DNA from: Salipiger marinus
GTDB taxonomy: Bacteria > Pseudomonadota > Alphaproteobacteria > Rhodobacterales > Rhodobacteraceae
Direction of reading: 5' to 3'
Length of the DNA stretch: 64,000 nucleotides
NCBI RefSeq assembly: GCF_900100085.1
Contig: NZ_FNEJ01000004.1
Span: 62,001-126,000, forward strand
Part shown: one piece after another, positions 24,950-33,954 of the stretch
How positions within the stretch are numbered: the first letter of the stretch is position 1
How the letters are laid out: every line of letters begins with the position of its first letter
Made by a program: the position numbers and the translations under genes
The notes under the pieces: model-generated
The model's database searches: none
Seen by the model: only the letters and a program-made list of their open reading frames with translations
What the model was told of the DNA's origin: nothing

Positions 24950-25974
24950 GCCGCCTGTTGGTCGTTGAGGTGGCAGGCAGAGCTGTGGCCGGGCGCGATC
25001 TCGCGCCGCTTTGGAACCTCGACGCGGCAGCGCTCATGGGCCATGGGGCAGCGCGGGTGGAAATGGCAGCCTTTCGGCGGGTCAAGCGGGCTTGGCAGTT
25101 CGCCCTTCATCGCGGCGAAGCGGCGCTTGCCCGGACGGATGCGCGGCACCTCGGCCAGCAGCTGCTGCGTGTAGGGATGGTTGGGCCGCGCGAAGACCTC
25201 CGCAACCGGCGCCTCTTCTACGACGCGGCCCAGATACATGATCGCGACCCGGTCAGAGATATGTTCGACCACGCCCAGATCATGGCTGACGAACAGGTAG
25301 GTCAGATCAAGCTGTTCGCGCAGGTCCATGAAAAGATTGAGGATCTGCGCCTGAATCGACACGTCGAGCGCCGCGACGCTTTCATCGCAGACAAGGAAAT
25401 CCGGCTGCACCGCCAGCGCCCGCGCGATGTTGACCCGCGCGCGCTGCCCGCCGGAAAACTGGTGCGGCAGGCGGCGCTTCATCGCCGGATCGAAGCCCGC
25501 CTTGCGCAGGTAATCGTCCACATAGGCGCTGCGGTCGCCTTGGATCATGCCATGGATCTGCGGCGCCTCGGCCACCAGCGTCTCGATGCTCATGCGCGGG
25601 TTGAGCGCCGCCATCGGGTTCTGAAAGATCATCTGCGCGGCCAGATCGGCATCGCGCAGCTGCCGTCCGGACAGGCGCTGGCGGTCCTCGCCTTTCCACA
25701 GCACCTGCCCCGAAGAGGGCGGCAGGATCCCGGCGGCGATGCGCCCGAGCGTGGATTTGCCGCAGCCGGATTCGCCCACAAGCCCAAGCACTTCGCCCTT
25801 GCGCACGGTCAGGTTGACCTCATCCAGCGCATGGACCACGGGGGGCGGCTTGGCTGCGCCAAGCGCGATGGCGATGCGTGCGGCCAGATCGGGGCGGCTG
25901 CCGAAGGTGCGGGACACCTGACGCAGGTCCAGCAGGGGGGCGGTGGCGGGGGTCTCGGTCAGGCTCATACTCAC
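24946..25974 (-). CDS. Peptide ABC transporter ATP-binding protein (DppF/GsiA C-half type)
   Basis: 342 residues from a GTG at 25974. AGGAGG lies seven bases before it and GTGA overlaps the upstream stop; an ATG two codons later is the alternative. Walker A GESGCGKST is near residue 66, the signature FSGGQRARVNIARALA near 160 and the D-loop SVAALDVS near 182. The C-terminal oligopeptide extension holds the CHFHPRCPMAHERC cysteine cluster of the Opp/Dpp ATPases. It pairs with the preceding ATPase. Confidence 0.95.
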   Translation of the reverse strand: MSMSLTETPATAPLLDLRQVSRTFGSRPDLAARIAIALGAAKPPPVVHALDEVNLTVRKGEVLGLVGESGCGKSTLGRIAAGILPPSSGQVLWKGEDRQRLSGRQLRDADLAAQMIFQNPMAALNPRMSIETLVAEAPQIHGMIQGDRSAYVDDYLRKAGFDPAMKRRLPHQFSGGQRARVNIARALAVQPDFLVCDESVAALDVSIQAQILNLFMDLREQLDLTYLFVSHDLGVVEHISDRVAIMYLGRVVEEAPVAEVFARPNHPYTQQLLAEVPRIRPGKRRFAAMKGELPSPLDPPKGCHFHPRCPMAHERCRVEVPKRREIAPGHSSACHLNDQQAA

Positions 25975-26942
25975 GCAAGCGCCTCCTCATGCGGGTGGAA
26001 ACAGCGGTGATAGGTCTGGTCCGTGCCAAAGCGGCCGGGGCGTTCGGCGCAGGTGCTGTCGGCGCGGGCGCAGCGGGTGCGGAAGGCGCAGCCCTGCGGC
26101 ATCCGCGCCAGACCGGGCGTGACCCCGGGGATCTGCGCCAGCCGGGTGCCACGGGTGTTTTCCGACGGGACCGACCGGATCAGACCGCGCGTATAGGGGT
26201 GGCGCGGACGTTCCAGCACCTCGGTGATCGGGCCGGTCTCGACGATGCGCCCGCCATACATGACGGCAATGCGGTCAGCGAGCCCCGAGACGATGGCCAG
26301 ATCATGGGTGATCCAGATCACCGCCGTGCCCTGATCCTCGGTCAGCTTCTGGAATTCCGAGATGATCTGCGCCTGAATCGTCACGTCGAGCGCGGTGGTG
26401 GGCTCGTCCGCGATGATGAGGTCGGGCCGGTGCAGCAGGGCGATGGCGATGGCCACCCGCTGCCGCATCCCGCCCGAGAACTGGTGCGGATAGGCCGCCA
26501 GCCGCTCCTCGGGGCTGGGGATGCCCACCTGACCCAGCGCGTCGCGGGCCCGCGCATGGGCCTCCTGCCGGGACAGGGTTTCATGCGCGTGCAGGGTTTC
26601 GGTCATCTGGGTGCCGATGCGCAGCACCGGGTTCAGGGTCATCATCGGATCCTGAAAGACCATGGCGATGCGCCGCCCGCGCAGCGACCGGCGGGTTTCC
26701 GGATCGGCCTTGGCAAGATCGCTGCCGTCGAACAGGATCTGCCCTGCGGCGATGCGGCCCGGAGGATCGACAAGCCCCATGATCGAAAAGCCGGTGACGC
26801 TTTTGCCCGATCCGCTTTCGCCGACGAGCCCCAGCACCTCGCCGCGGTGCACCTGCAGCGACACCTCGTCCACGGCGCGCAGATCCCGGCCGTCGCTGGG
26901 AAAGACCGTCACAAGGTCGCGAACGTCGAGCAGCGGGGTCAT
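25971..26942 (-). CDS. Peptide ABC transporter ATP-binding protein (DppD type)
   Basis: 323 residues from the ATG at 26942, chosen because it overlaps the permease stop by ATGA; the open frame runs further upstream only as antisense noise through the permease gene. Walker [10 protein letters not shown] is near residue 39, the signature [16 protein letters not shown] near 155 and [10 protein letters not shown] near 178. The C-terminal [14 protein letters not shown] is the oligopeptide-ATPase cysteine cluster. It works with the DppF partner to power a peptide-type permease. Confidence 0.95.
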   Translation of the reverse strand: MTPLLDVRDLVTVFPSDGRDLRAVDEVSLQVHRGEVLGLVGESGSGKSVTGFSIMGLVDPPGRIAAGQILFDGSDLAKADPETRRSLRGRRIAMVFQDPMMTLNPVLRIGTQMTETLHAHETLSRQEAHARARDALGQVGIPSPEERLAAYPHQFSGGMRQRVAIAIALLHRPDLIIADEPTTALDVTIQAQIISEFQKLTEDQGTAVIWITHDLAIVSGLADRIAVMYGGRIVETGPITEVLERPRHPYTRGLIRSVPSENTRGTRLAQIPGVTPGLARMPQGCAFRTRCARADSTCAERPGRFGTDQTYHRCFHPHEEALA

Positions 26943-27862
26943 CGGGCGTTCCTCGGGTTGAGCACGTCGCGGAGCCTGTCGCCGACGAGATTGATGGAGA
27001 CGATGGTGATCAGCAGCGCGATGCCGGGATAGAAGCTGATCCAGTAGAGCCCCGAGAGCAGATACTGATAGCCATTGGCGATCAGCATGCCGAGCGAGGG
27101 CTGCGTGACCGAGGCGCCAAGCCCCAGAAAGGACAGCGTGGCCTCCAGCCCGATGGCGCGGGCGACCTGCATCGTGGCGATGACGATGATGGGCGCAAGG
27201 CAGTTCGGCAGCAGATGGCGCAGCAGCACCCGGTGGCCGGGGATGCGCAGGCAGCGTGCGGCTTCGATATATTCCTTTTCGCGCTCCACCAGGGCCGTGC
27301 CGCGCGCGGTGCGGGCATAGGTCGCCCATTCCGCAACGATGATCGCCAGCACCACGTTGGTGACGCCATTGCCAAGGATCGCCAGCACCATCAGCGCCAT
27401 CAGGATGGTCGGGAAAGACAGCTGCAGATCCACGAGCCGCATCATGAACGTCTCGGTGCGTCCGCCCATATAGGCGGCCATCAGCCCCGCCGTGGTGCCG
27501 ATCAGCGCGGCCACGAATGCCGAGGCGATGCCCACGATCAGCGAGGTGCGCAGCCCGTAGAGGATACCCGACAGGATGTCGCGGCCCTGCCCGTCGGTGC
27601 CAAGGTGATAGGGCACGCCGGAAAAGCTTTCCGATCCGGGCGCCAGACGGCTGTCCATGATGTCGAGCTGCATCAGGTCATAGGGATCCTGCGGCGAGAT
27701 CAGCGGCGCGAAGATCGCGGCTCCGATGACCAGCAGCAGTCCGACCGCGCCAAGCAGGGCGGCGGGGGCGGAAAAGAAGCGCCGGATCGCGGGCCAGACG
27801 CGGCGCGGTGGCGGCGCTTCGGTCACCGCGATATCCGCGGCGTCGGCGAGCTTGGTGTCCAT
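26939..27862 (-). CDS. Peptide ABC transporter permease (DppC type)
   Basis: 307 residues with an N-terminal cytosolic tail and six membrane helices. LGTDGQGRDILSGILYGLRTS near residue 90 is the OppC/DppC signature. The EAA loop EYIEAARCLRIPGHRVLLRH near residue 200 contacts the ATPase. It forms a heterodimer with the DppB-type permease whose gene lies 6 bp upstream. Confidence 0.95.
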   Translation of the reverse strand: MDTKLADAADIAVTEAPPPRRVWPAIRRFFSAPAALLGAVGLLLVIGAAIFAPLISPQDPYDLMQLDIMDSRLAPGSESFSGVPYHLGTDGQGRDILSGILYGLRTSLIVGIASAFVAALIGTTAGLMAAYMGGRTETFMMRLVDLQLSFPTILMALMVLAILGNGVTNVVLAIIVAEWATYARTARGTALVEREKEYIEAARCLRIPGHRVLLRHLLPNCLAPIIVIATMQVARAIGLEATLSFLGLGASVTQPSLGMLIANGYQYLLSGLYWISFYPGIALLITIVSINLVGDRLRDVLNPRNAR

Positions 27863-27868
27863 GGCGGA

Positions 27869-28843
27869 TTATCCCTTGCCGTCGAGCCGGACACGCGGGT
27901 CCAGCAGCGTATAGCAGATGTCGATGATGAAATTCAGCGACACGAACAGCACGACCATCATCATCAGGTAGGCCACGATGACGGGCCGATCCAGCAGGTT
28001 GATGCTGTCGATGATGAGCTTGCCCATCCCGGGCCAGCCGAAGATGCTTTCGGTCACCACGGAAAAGGCGATGAGCGAGCCGAATTCCAGCCCGATGATG
28101 GTGACCACCGGGATCATCAGGTTCTTGAGGATGTGGACCAGCACGATGCGGTTCTCGCGCAGGCCCTTGGCGCGGGCGAACTTGACGAAATCCTGCATCA
28201 CCACCTCCTGCACGCCCGCACGGGTCAGCCGCAGGATGAGCGAGGTCTTGAACAGGGCGAGGTTGAGCGCGGGCAGGAACAGATGCGCCAGCCCGTCGCT
28301 GGTGAGAAAGGACCAGCGCGCGCCCAGAAACTCCGCCGTCTCGCCCCGCCCGTTGGAGGGCAGCCAGCCCAGTTGCACCGCAAAGAGCAGGATGAACATC
28401 AGCCCCACCCAGAAGGTCGGCAGCGAAAACCCGAGGATGGAGCCGGTCATGATCAGCCGCGACGACAGCCGCTCCGGATAAAGCCCGGCGTAAAGCCCCA
28501 GCGGCAGGCCCACCACCAGCGCGATCAGCATGGCGCAGAGCGCCAGTTCCAGCGTCGCGGGCAGGCGTTCCACGATCACGTCCAGCGCGGGCTTGCTGTA
28601 GACGAAGCTGTCGCCGAAATTGCCCTGCGTCAGCCCGTGCAGAAAGCTCAGATACTGGCGCCAGAGCGGCTGGTCGAGCCCGAGATTCTGCATCACGCGC
28701 AGCCGTTCGGCCTGATTGAGGTCGGGATTGATGAGGATGTCGACCGGGTTGCCGATCACGTTGACGCCAAGAAAGACGATCAGCGTCATCGCGAAGATGA
28801 CGAACCCCGCCTGAATCGCGCGGCGTATGAGGGTGGTGATCAT
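27869..28843 (-). CDS. Peptide ABC transporter permease (DppB type)
   Basis: 324 residues with six membrane helices. The family signatures are NPVDILINPDLNQAERLRVM and the large periplasmic loop with LGLDQPLWRQYLSFL, followed by the coupling-loop DFVKFARAKGLRENRIVLVH. It is the first permease after the gamma-glutamyltransferase gene, 18 bp away, and the two permeases, two ATPases and the binding protein encoded upstream make a full Dpp/Gsi-type importer. Confidence 0.95.
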   Translation of the reverse strand: MITTLIRRAIQAGFVIFAMTLIVFLGVNVIGNPVDILINPDLNQAERLRVMQNLGLDQPLWRQYLSFLHGLTQGNFGDSFVYSKPALDVIVERLPATLELALCAMLIALVVGLPLGLYAGLYPERLSSRLIMTGSILGFSLPTFWVGLMFILLFAVQLGWLPSNGRGETAEFLGARWSFLTSDGLAHLFLPALNLALFKTSLILRLTRAGVQEVVMQDFVKFARAKGLRENRIVLVHILKNLMIPVVTIIGLEFGSLIAFSVVTESIFGWPGMGKLIIDSINLLDRPVIVAYLMMMVVLFVSLNFIIDICYTLLDPRVRLDGKG

Positions 28844-28861
28844 GGGCTTGCTCCTCCGGGT

Positions 28862-30475
28862 TCAGTCGACGCTGATCGCCATGCCGTCACGCTGCGGATC
28901 CGCCGCGCCCGAGGAGACCCCGTCCTTGATCCGGATACCGTGCAGGGCGGCGAAGGCATAGGTCTGCGGCGAGCGGACCACCTCGTAGCCCTGCGCGCGC
29001 AGGTCATCGGCGACGGACCGGCGGATGCGGTTGCAGATGTCGATGCTGTTGGACACCCCCACCAGCCGCGGTGCTGCCACCGCCTCGTGGATGCCCATGC
29101 CGAAATCGAGCATGTTGATGATGCCCTGCGCCACGGTGGGCGCGATATAGCTGCCCCCCGGCGCCCCGATGACGATGGCGGGGGCGTCGCCGTCAAAGAC
29201 GATGGTGGGGGCCGCCGAACTGGCGCGGCGCTTGCGCGGCGCGATGGACGCGGCCTTGCCCGGGCGCGGGTCGAACCGGCCCATGAGCCCGTTATACATG
29301 AAGCCGAGCCCGTCGGTGATCGCCCCCGACGGCGAGCCCAGCGAATGGGTCAGGGCCACGGCATTGCCCTGCTTGTCCACCACGGAGATATGGGTGGTGT
29401 CGCGCTGCGACAGGTCCAGCCGTTCGACATTGGCCCGGTCGCCGCTGCGGATGCGCGCGGCAAGATCCGCAGCATGGCTCTTGGACAGCAGCGCCTCCAC
29501 GGGCACGTCGACATAGGCCGGATCGCCCATATGGGCGTCCTTGTCGATGGTCATGTATTTCATCGCCTCGAACAGCGTGCGCACATAGTCGCTGGACCCG
29601 TGACGCATCGCGCCAAGGTCGAAATTCTCGAGGATGTGCAGCAGTTCGATCATCGGCAGGCCCGATCCCGGCGGCGGGCTGGAGGCGATGCGGTGCCCGC
29701 GATAGCTGCCCCAGAGCGGTTCGGCCTTGGTCACGGCATAGTGCGCCAGATCCTCCAGACCGATCAGCCCGCCCTTGGCGGCAAAATCCGCGGCGATCTG
29801 CTCGGCGATCTCGCCGTGATAGAAGATGTCAGAGCCGCCGCTTTCGGCGACGCGGCGCAGCGTGCGGCCAAGATCGGGGTTGCGCAGGATCTCTCCGACA
29901 TTGCGCAGCTGCCCGTCGGGATGGAAATAGACGCGCCTTCCGGTTTCGGAAAACCGCAGCTTGTCCATGGTGTTGGCCTGCCCGTCGGCGGTCTGGTCCT
30001 TGGTCCAGTACCAGTGCATGTGCGGGCGGATCTTGAAGCCGTCCTCGGCATAGCGGATGGCGGGCGCGATCAGGTCGGCCCAGTCCCAGCTGCCATACTC
30101 GCGCAGCGCCGTCTCGTACCCCTTGAGCGAGCCGGGGGTGCAGCAGGCGAGATAGCCGATTTCGGAGATGTTGTTTTCGAGGATGAAGCCGAACCCGTCG
30201 CGGCTCTGGCCCTTGAGCTTGTCGAGCCACATGTCCGGGGTCGCGGCGGCGGGCGCCAGCGCGTAGAATTCGAGGATCTCGTGCAGGCCGCGGCTTGGCA
30301 TATAGACCTGCATCGAGCCGAAGCCGCCGATGCCCGACATCTGCGGATCGACCACCCCCTGCACGAAGGCGCAGGCCAGCGCCGCGTCGACGGCATTGCC
30401 GCCGCGCTCCAGCACCTCGGCCCCGGCCTCGACGGCTTCGGGCTGCGGCGCCACGATGGTGGCGTTGCGGATCAT
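28862..30475 (-). CDS. ggt: Gamma-glutamyltransferase without signal peptide
   Basis: 537 residues from the ATG at 30475, overlapping the upstream hydrolase stop by ATGA. The maturation and nucleophile threonine is T360 in RDTTHISVVD. The later GLMGRFDPRPGKAAS and APGGSYIAPTVAQGIIN blocks bind the gamma-glutamyl group. The enzyme cleaves itself at that threonine into two subunits and transfers or hydrolyses gamma-glutamyl groups. It lacks a signal peptide, unlike the classical periplasmic E. coli enzyme, so it would act on compounds already imported by the peptide transporter of the same operon. Glutathione or another gamma-glutamyl compound is the obvious candidate, not proven. Confidence 0.9.
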   Translation of the reverse strand: MIRNATIVAPQPEAVEAGAEVLERGGNAVDAALACAFVQGVVDPQMSGIGGFGSMQVYMPSRGLHEILEFYALAPAAATPDMWLDKLKGQSRDGFGFILENNISEIGYLACCTPGSLKGYETALREYGSWDWADLIAPAIRYAEDGFKIRPHMHWYWTKDQTADGQANTMDKLRFSETGRRVYFHPDGQLRNVGEILRNPDLGRTLRRVAESGGSDIFYHGEIAEQIAADFAAKGGLIGLEDLAHYAVTKAEPLWGSYRGHRIASSPPPGSGLPMIELLHILENFDLGAMRHGSSDYVRTLFEAMKYMTIDKDAHMGDPAYVDVPVEALLSKSHAADLAARIRSGDRANVERLDLSQRDTTHISVVDKQGNAVALTHSLGSPSGAITDGLGFMYNGLMGRFDPRPGKAASIAPRKRRASSAAPTIVFDGDAPAIVIGAPGGSYIAPTVAQGIINMLDFGMGIHEAVAAPRLVGVSNSIDICNRIRRSVADDLRAQGYEVVRSPQTYAFAALHGIRIKDGVSSGAADPQRDGMAISVD

Positions 30476-31323
30476 GCGCGCATCTCCTTCAGCGTGCAGG
30501 TCAGGAAGGCCTTGACGGGCCCAAGGCATTTGAGCCGGTCATGGGACACGCCGGGCACCTCGTCGAAGGTGACGCGGACGCCCGCCGCCTCGAAGGATTT
30601 CTGCAGGCTGCGCAGCCGTTCCGGCCGGGTCGCGCCCGCGTCATTGGCGCCCTCCATGTAATAGGCGGCGCCGGGCTTGTGGGTGATCTCCCATGTCTCG
30701 AGGTCGAGCCCGCCCACGACCATCTGCACCGGCACCTTTGCCAGCGCTGCGGCATCGAAGGGGCGACCGAACTTTTCGGCCAGATCCCGAATGCCCACCC
30801 ACCAGTCGCGGTCCGGATCAAGCAGCGTCACCGATCCCGGCGCGCCGATGCAGGCGGCCCACAGCTTTTCCGGGTGCAGGATGGCGAAGCGATGGGTGAA
30901 ATGCCCGCCGCCGGAATAGCCGAACATGGCGAATTGCGACCAGTCCTGACCGTATTTTTCGGCCATCTCGGCCACCATGGCCAGCACCACCTCGTCGTAG
31001 CGGATGTCGCCCTCGCGTATGTATTTGTAGCCCGAGCGTGCGCCGTCGCCGCGCACGTTCACCGGAAAGATCGGGCAGAGAATGGCGCAGTCGTTGTAGA
31101 GCCCGAATTCGGCAAAGCCGTCGCGGAATTCCAGCGCCGAGGTGCGCCCGGTTCCGTGCACCGCGACCAGCAGGTCGACCTTGCGCCCCTCTGCGGCGGC
31201 GGGGGGGACGTAAAGCAGCATGTGAAACCGCGGATCGGCGCTGGAGGCGAAGATCGCCGTGTCGCCATAGTCGTAAATCGCGCGGGCGCGCTCTGTGGCG
31301 CCGCCCGGTGCAAGCTCCTGCAT
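30472..31323 (-). CDS. Alpha/beta hydrolase
   Basis: 283 residues from the ATG at 31323, with AGGAGATCCC directly ahead. The oxyanion-hole HGTG is at residues 56-59 and the nucleophile Ser137 lies in GYSGGG. A likely acid is the Asp in VGGLDLE near residue 202 and the histidine is in PGVSHDRL near 262. There is no signal peptide, so it acts in the cytosol. It lies between the binding-protein gene and the gamma-glutamyltransferase, so it may open an ester or amide in the transported compound. Family is clear; reaction unknown. Confidence 0.88.
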   Translation of the reverse strand: MQELAPGGATERARAIYDYGDTAIFASSADPRFHMLLYVPPAAAEGRKVDLLVAVHGTGRTSALEFRDGFAEFGLYNDCAILCPIFPVNVRGDGARSGYKYIREGDIRYDEVVLAMVAEMAEKYGQDWSQFAMFGYSGGGHFTHRFAILHPEKLWAACIGAPGSVTLLDPDRDWWVGIRDLAEKFGRPFDAAALAKVPVQMVVGGLDLETWEITHKPGAAYYMEGANDAGATRPERLRSLQKSFEAAGVRVTFDEVPGVSHDRLKCLGPVKAFLTCTLKEMRA

Positions 31324-31373
31324 GGGATCTCCTGTGGGGGAAGGGTCGTCCGTGCCGCGGGGGAGGGCGCGGC

Positions 31374-31406
31374 AAAAGGCGGGGGGCAGCACCTGCCGCC
31401 CCCCGC
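31374..31406 (-). other. GC-rich hairpin with short T-run behind the peptide-binding protein gene
   Basis: GCGGGGGGC (31379-31387) pairs perfectly with GCCCCCCGC (31398-31406), loop 10 nt, and on the minus strand is followed by TTTT (AAAA at 31374-31377). It lies between the binding-protein stop (31417) and the hydrolase start (31323). The weak T-run suggests a partial terminator or transcript-stabilising hairpin favouring the binding protein. Confidence 0.6.
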
Positions 31407-31416
31407 AGTCGGGGAG

Positions 31417-32997
31417 TTATTCGACGCTGCCGTGCACCTCGTAGGCGAGCGTGTACTTGTCGCTGCGCGGGGTGAACTCGATGCTGCTCTTGGCGCCCAG
31501 AACCACGTTTTCGTAATGCATGGGCAGCAGCCACGTGTCGTTGAAGGTCAGTGCAGAGACCTGCTGCAGCAGCGGTTCGCGGTCCGCCTCGTCAAGCGTC
31601 GAGGTCGCCTGTTCCAGAAGGTCGTTGATCTCGGTCACGTTGATGCCGCCGCCGTTGTAGCGGCCCGTGCCCTTGTCGGCATCGCGGCCCGCGACCACCG
31701 CCAGCGCCGGGTTCGACACCTCGCCGGTGTTCACGCCCCAGGAACCGAGGAACAGCGAATATTCTCCGTCCGAATAATTGTTGGAATAGACCGACCACGG
31801 CATCACTTCGACCTTGGTGTCGATGCCGATGCGGCTCAGCATCTGGCCTGCGGCCTGCAGCACCTCGCTGTCATTCACATAACGCCCGGAAGGGCCGTGG
31901 ATGGTCAGCCCGAAGCCGTCGGGATACCCCGCCTCGGCCAGCAGCGCCTTGGCGCCTTCGGGATCATAGGCGACGTTCTCGACCTCGTCGGAATGGCCAA
32001 AGAAGCCTTCGGCCACATATTGATGCGCCACGGTGCCGTTCTTCTGCATCACGCGGTCCACGATGGCCTCGCGGTTCATCGCCATCAGCAGCGCCTTGCG
32101 GACCCGTGCATCCTTGAACGGGTTGCTGTCCAGCGGCGTGCCATCCTTGGCGGTGACGAAGGGCGACACGTCGCGCGACACGTCCATGCCCAGATAGACC
32201 AGCCGGGTCGACTGGCCGCGGATCACCTCGAGCCCGTCGCCGGACTCGACCCGGGCGACCCCCTCGGCGGGCAGGTTCTCGATCAGGTCCAGATCGCCCG
32301 CGAGCAGCGAGGCAAGGCGGCCACCGTCATCGGGCACAAGCCGCAGCGTGACCTTGCTCCATTCCGAGGGGCCGTCGAAATAATCGTCGTTGCGCTCCAG
32401 CTCGATGCGGTCGCCGGGGGTGTAGGAGACCAGCTTGAACGGGCCGGTGCCCACGGCGGCGGGGCCGTTTTCGAACTCGGCGACACCGGCCTCGGCATAG
32501 TCGGAGCTGATGATGCGGATCCGGCTCAGCGAGTTGAGGATCATCGGATCGGGCGCCGTGGTTTCCACCACGACCGTATGCGGATCCTCGGCGGTGACTT
32601 CGGCGATGTTGCGGGTATAGGCGGCGAAGGCCTGGCTTTCCTTGTCGCGAGCGCGGATCAGCGAGGCGATCACGTCCTCGGCGTCAAAGGCCGAGCCGTC
32701 ATGAAAGGTCACGCCCTCGCGCAGCTTGAAGCGCCAGTGCGTGTCATCGACGATCTCCCATTCGGAGGCCAGCTGCGGCTTGTTCTCGGCGGAGCCGCCC
32801 CGGTTGATCAGGCTGTCCCAGATGTGGCGGCTGGCGGCGTTGTTCGGCGAATTCGAATCCTCGTGCGGATCAAGCGAGGTGATCGGGGCGGCCATGCCGA
32901 TGGACAGATGCGCCTCTTGAGCAAAAGCCGGGCTGGCAGTGGCGGCGACCAGGGCGAGGACGGAGCCATGGAAGCGGCGCCGGGTCATGGAATGCAT
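31417..32997 (-). CDS. Peptide/gamma-glutamyl compound ABC transporter substrate-binding protein (family 5)
   Basis: 526 residues from the ATG at 32997, with AAGGGAA ahead of it; an ATG three codons later is possible. The signal peptide ends near residue 27 (ASPAFAQ-E), and a TRRRF stretch precedes the hydrophobic core, so Tat export is possible but weaker than Sec. Family-5 landmarks are ITSLDPHEDSNSPNNAASRHIWDSL and WRFKLREGVTFHDGSAFDAEDV, typical of OppA/DppA/GsiB. As first gene of the operon and opposite the IclR regulator, it defines the substrate in the periplasm. Confidence 0.94.
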   Translation of the reverse strand: MHSMTRRRFHGSVLALVAATASPAFAQEAHLSIGMAAPITSLDPHEDSNSPNNAASRHIWDSLINRGGSAENKPQLASEWEIVDDTHWRFKLREGVTFHDGSAFDAEDVIASLIRARDKESQAFAAYTRNIAEVTAEDPHTVVVETTAPDPMILNSLSRIRIISSDYAEAGVAEFENGPAAVGTGPFKLVSYTPGDRIELERNDDYFDGPSEWSKVTLRLVPDDGGRLASLLAGDLDLIENLPAEGVARVESGDGLEVIRGQSTRLVYLGMDVSRDVSPFVTAKDGTPLDSNPFKDARVRKALLMAMNREAIVDRVMQKNGTVAHQYVAEGFFGHSDEVENVAYDPEGAKALLAEAGYPDGFGLTIHGPSGRYVNDSEVLQAAGQMLSRIGIDTKVEVMPWSVYSNNYSDGEYSLFLGSWGVNTGEVSNPALAVVAGRDADKGTGRYNGGGINVTEINDLLEQATSTLDEADREPLLQQVSALTFNDTWLLPMHYENVVLGAKSSIEFTPRSDKYTLAYEVHGSVE

Positions 32998-33123
32998 CAA
33001 TGTCAGGTTCCCTTGCTGGATGTCTGCCCGCCTTCGGCTGGGCGTTTTGATCGGGATGTGGCCATCGCCGATGCCCCGACAAAACGAAACGTGAGGCCTA
33101 TGTGTCAATTTTATTTTCCGCTT

Positions 33124-33140
33124 GTTTCGTTAAATGAAAC
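33124..33140. promoter_or_regulatory. Inverted repeat, probable IclR operator
   Basis: GTTTC (33124-33128) and GAAAC (33136-33140) flank a 7-bp AT-rich spacer, and the related ACGAAACG lies at 33081-33088. The site is in the 185-bp AT-rich gap between the divergent binding-protein and IclR genes and is close to IclR-type GNTTCC/GGAANC-like half-sites. Which gene it controls is inferred from position. Confidence 0.5.
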
Positions 33141-33182
33141 GCATAAGTTCACTGGTAGAAAGCAATTTTCAGGCGAGGTGAG

Positions 33183-33950
33183 ATGCAGGATTATATAGTA
33201 GAATCAGTAGATAAAGCGATTGACCTGCTGATGGCCGTTGCGCGCAAGCCGAACATTGGCGTAACGGAACTGGCGAAAAAAACCGGGGTGACCAAGTCCC
33301 GTGCCTTCCGTCTGTTACACACAATGGAACAGCGCAAGATCATCAAACGGACCAGTGAAAGCACCTATGGGCTGGGAGAGGCCATGCTGGTGCTTGGCAT
33401 CACGGCCAGCACCCAGACCGATGTGATTCGTCTTGCCACCCCGATCCTCGAGGAACTTTGCCAGCGGGTGAACGAGACGGTGCAGCTGCGCATCGTCGAC
33501 GGGCTTGATGCGCTCTGCATCGCCAAGGCGGAGCCGTCGCGCGATCTGCGGGTGCATGCGAATGTGGGGCGCCGCAGGCCGCTTTATGCCGGATCTCCGA
33601 AATGCCTGCTGGCCTTCCAGCCGCAGGAGTTCATCGACCGCTGCGTGCCGCTGAAGCCGCCAGCGCTGACCGCGCATACGCCCAAATCCCGCGCCGTCAT
33701 TCTGGAAGAGCTGATAAAAATCCGCAGGCAGGGCTATTGCGTCAGCCGGGGCGAGGTCAGCGACCATCAGGTGTCCTGCGCGGCCCCGGTCTTTGCGCTC
33801 GACAATTCCGTGGTGGCGACGATCCATGTGGTGGCCCCGGCCTTCCGCATCCGCGAGTCGGAGCTGGAGCACATCATCCGCATCGCCACCTCCGCCGCGC
33901 AACGGCTGTCGCGGGCGCTTGGCTGGTCCGAGGAGGAGACGGCGGTCTGA
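33183..33950 (+). CDS. IclR family transcriptional regulator
   Basis: 255 residues. The N-terminal winged helix (about residues 5-65, with VTELAKKTGVTKSRAFRLLHTM) and the C-terminal effector domain (about 80-250, with the IclR block NETVQLRIVDGLDALCI and CVSRGEVSDHQVSCAAPVF) are both complete. AGGTGAG precedes the ATG. The 5' end is noticeably more AT-rich than its neighbours. It is divergent from the peptide ABC / gamma-glutamyltransferase operon and is its likely regulator. Its stop lies 4 bp from the convergent Lrp gene. Confidence 0.94.
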   Translation: MQDYIVESVDKAIDLLMAVARKPNIGVTELAKKTGVTKSRAFRLLHTMEQRKIIKRTSESTYGLGEAMLVLGITASTQTDVIRLATPILEELCQRVNETVQLRIVDGLDALCIAKAEPSRDLRVHANVGRRRPLYAGSPKCLLAFQPQEFIDRCVPLKPPALTAHTPKSRAVILEELIKIRRQGYCVSRGEVSDHQVSCAAPVFALDNSVVATIHVVAPAFRIRESELEHIIRIATSAAQRLSRALGWSEEETAV

Positions 33951-33954
33951 GGGC

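Noticed and set aside
27215-30661. 1148-codon plus-strand open frame
   Set aside because: It runs antisense to the DppC, DppB and gamma-glutamyltransferase genes, which have full motifs. The translation is rich in His, Gln, Arg and Asp without any domain, as expected for an antisense frame in high-GC DNA.
30295-33198. 967-codon plus-strand open frame opposite the hydrolase and binding-protein genes
   Set aside because: Antisense shadow of the minus-strand operon; no motif, and it would cover the divergent promoter.
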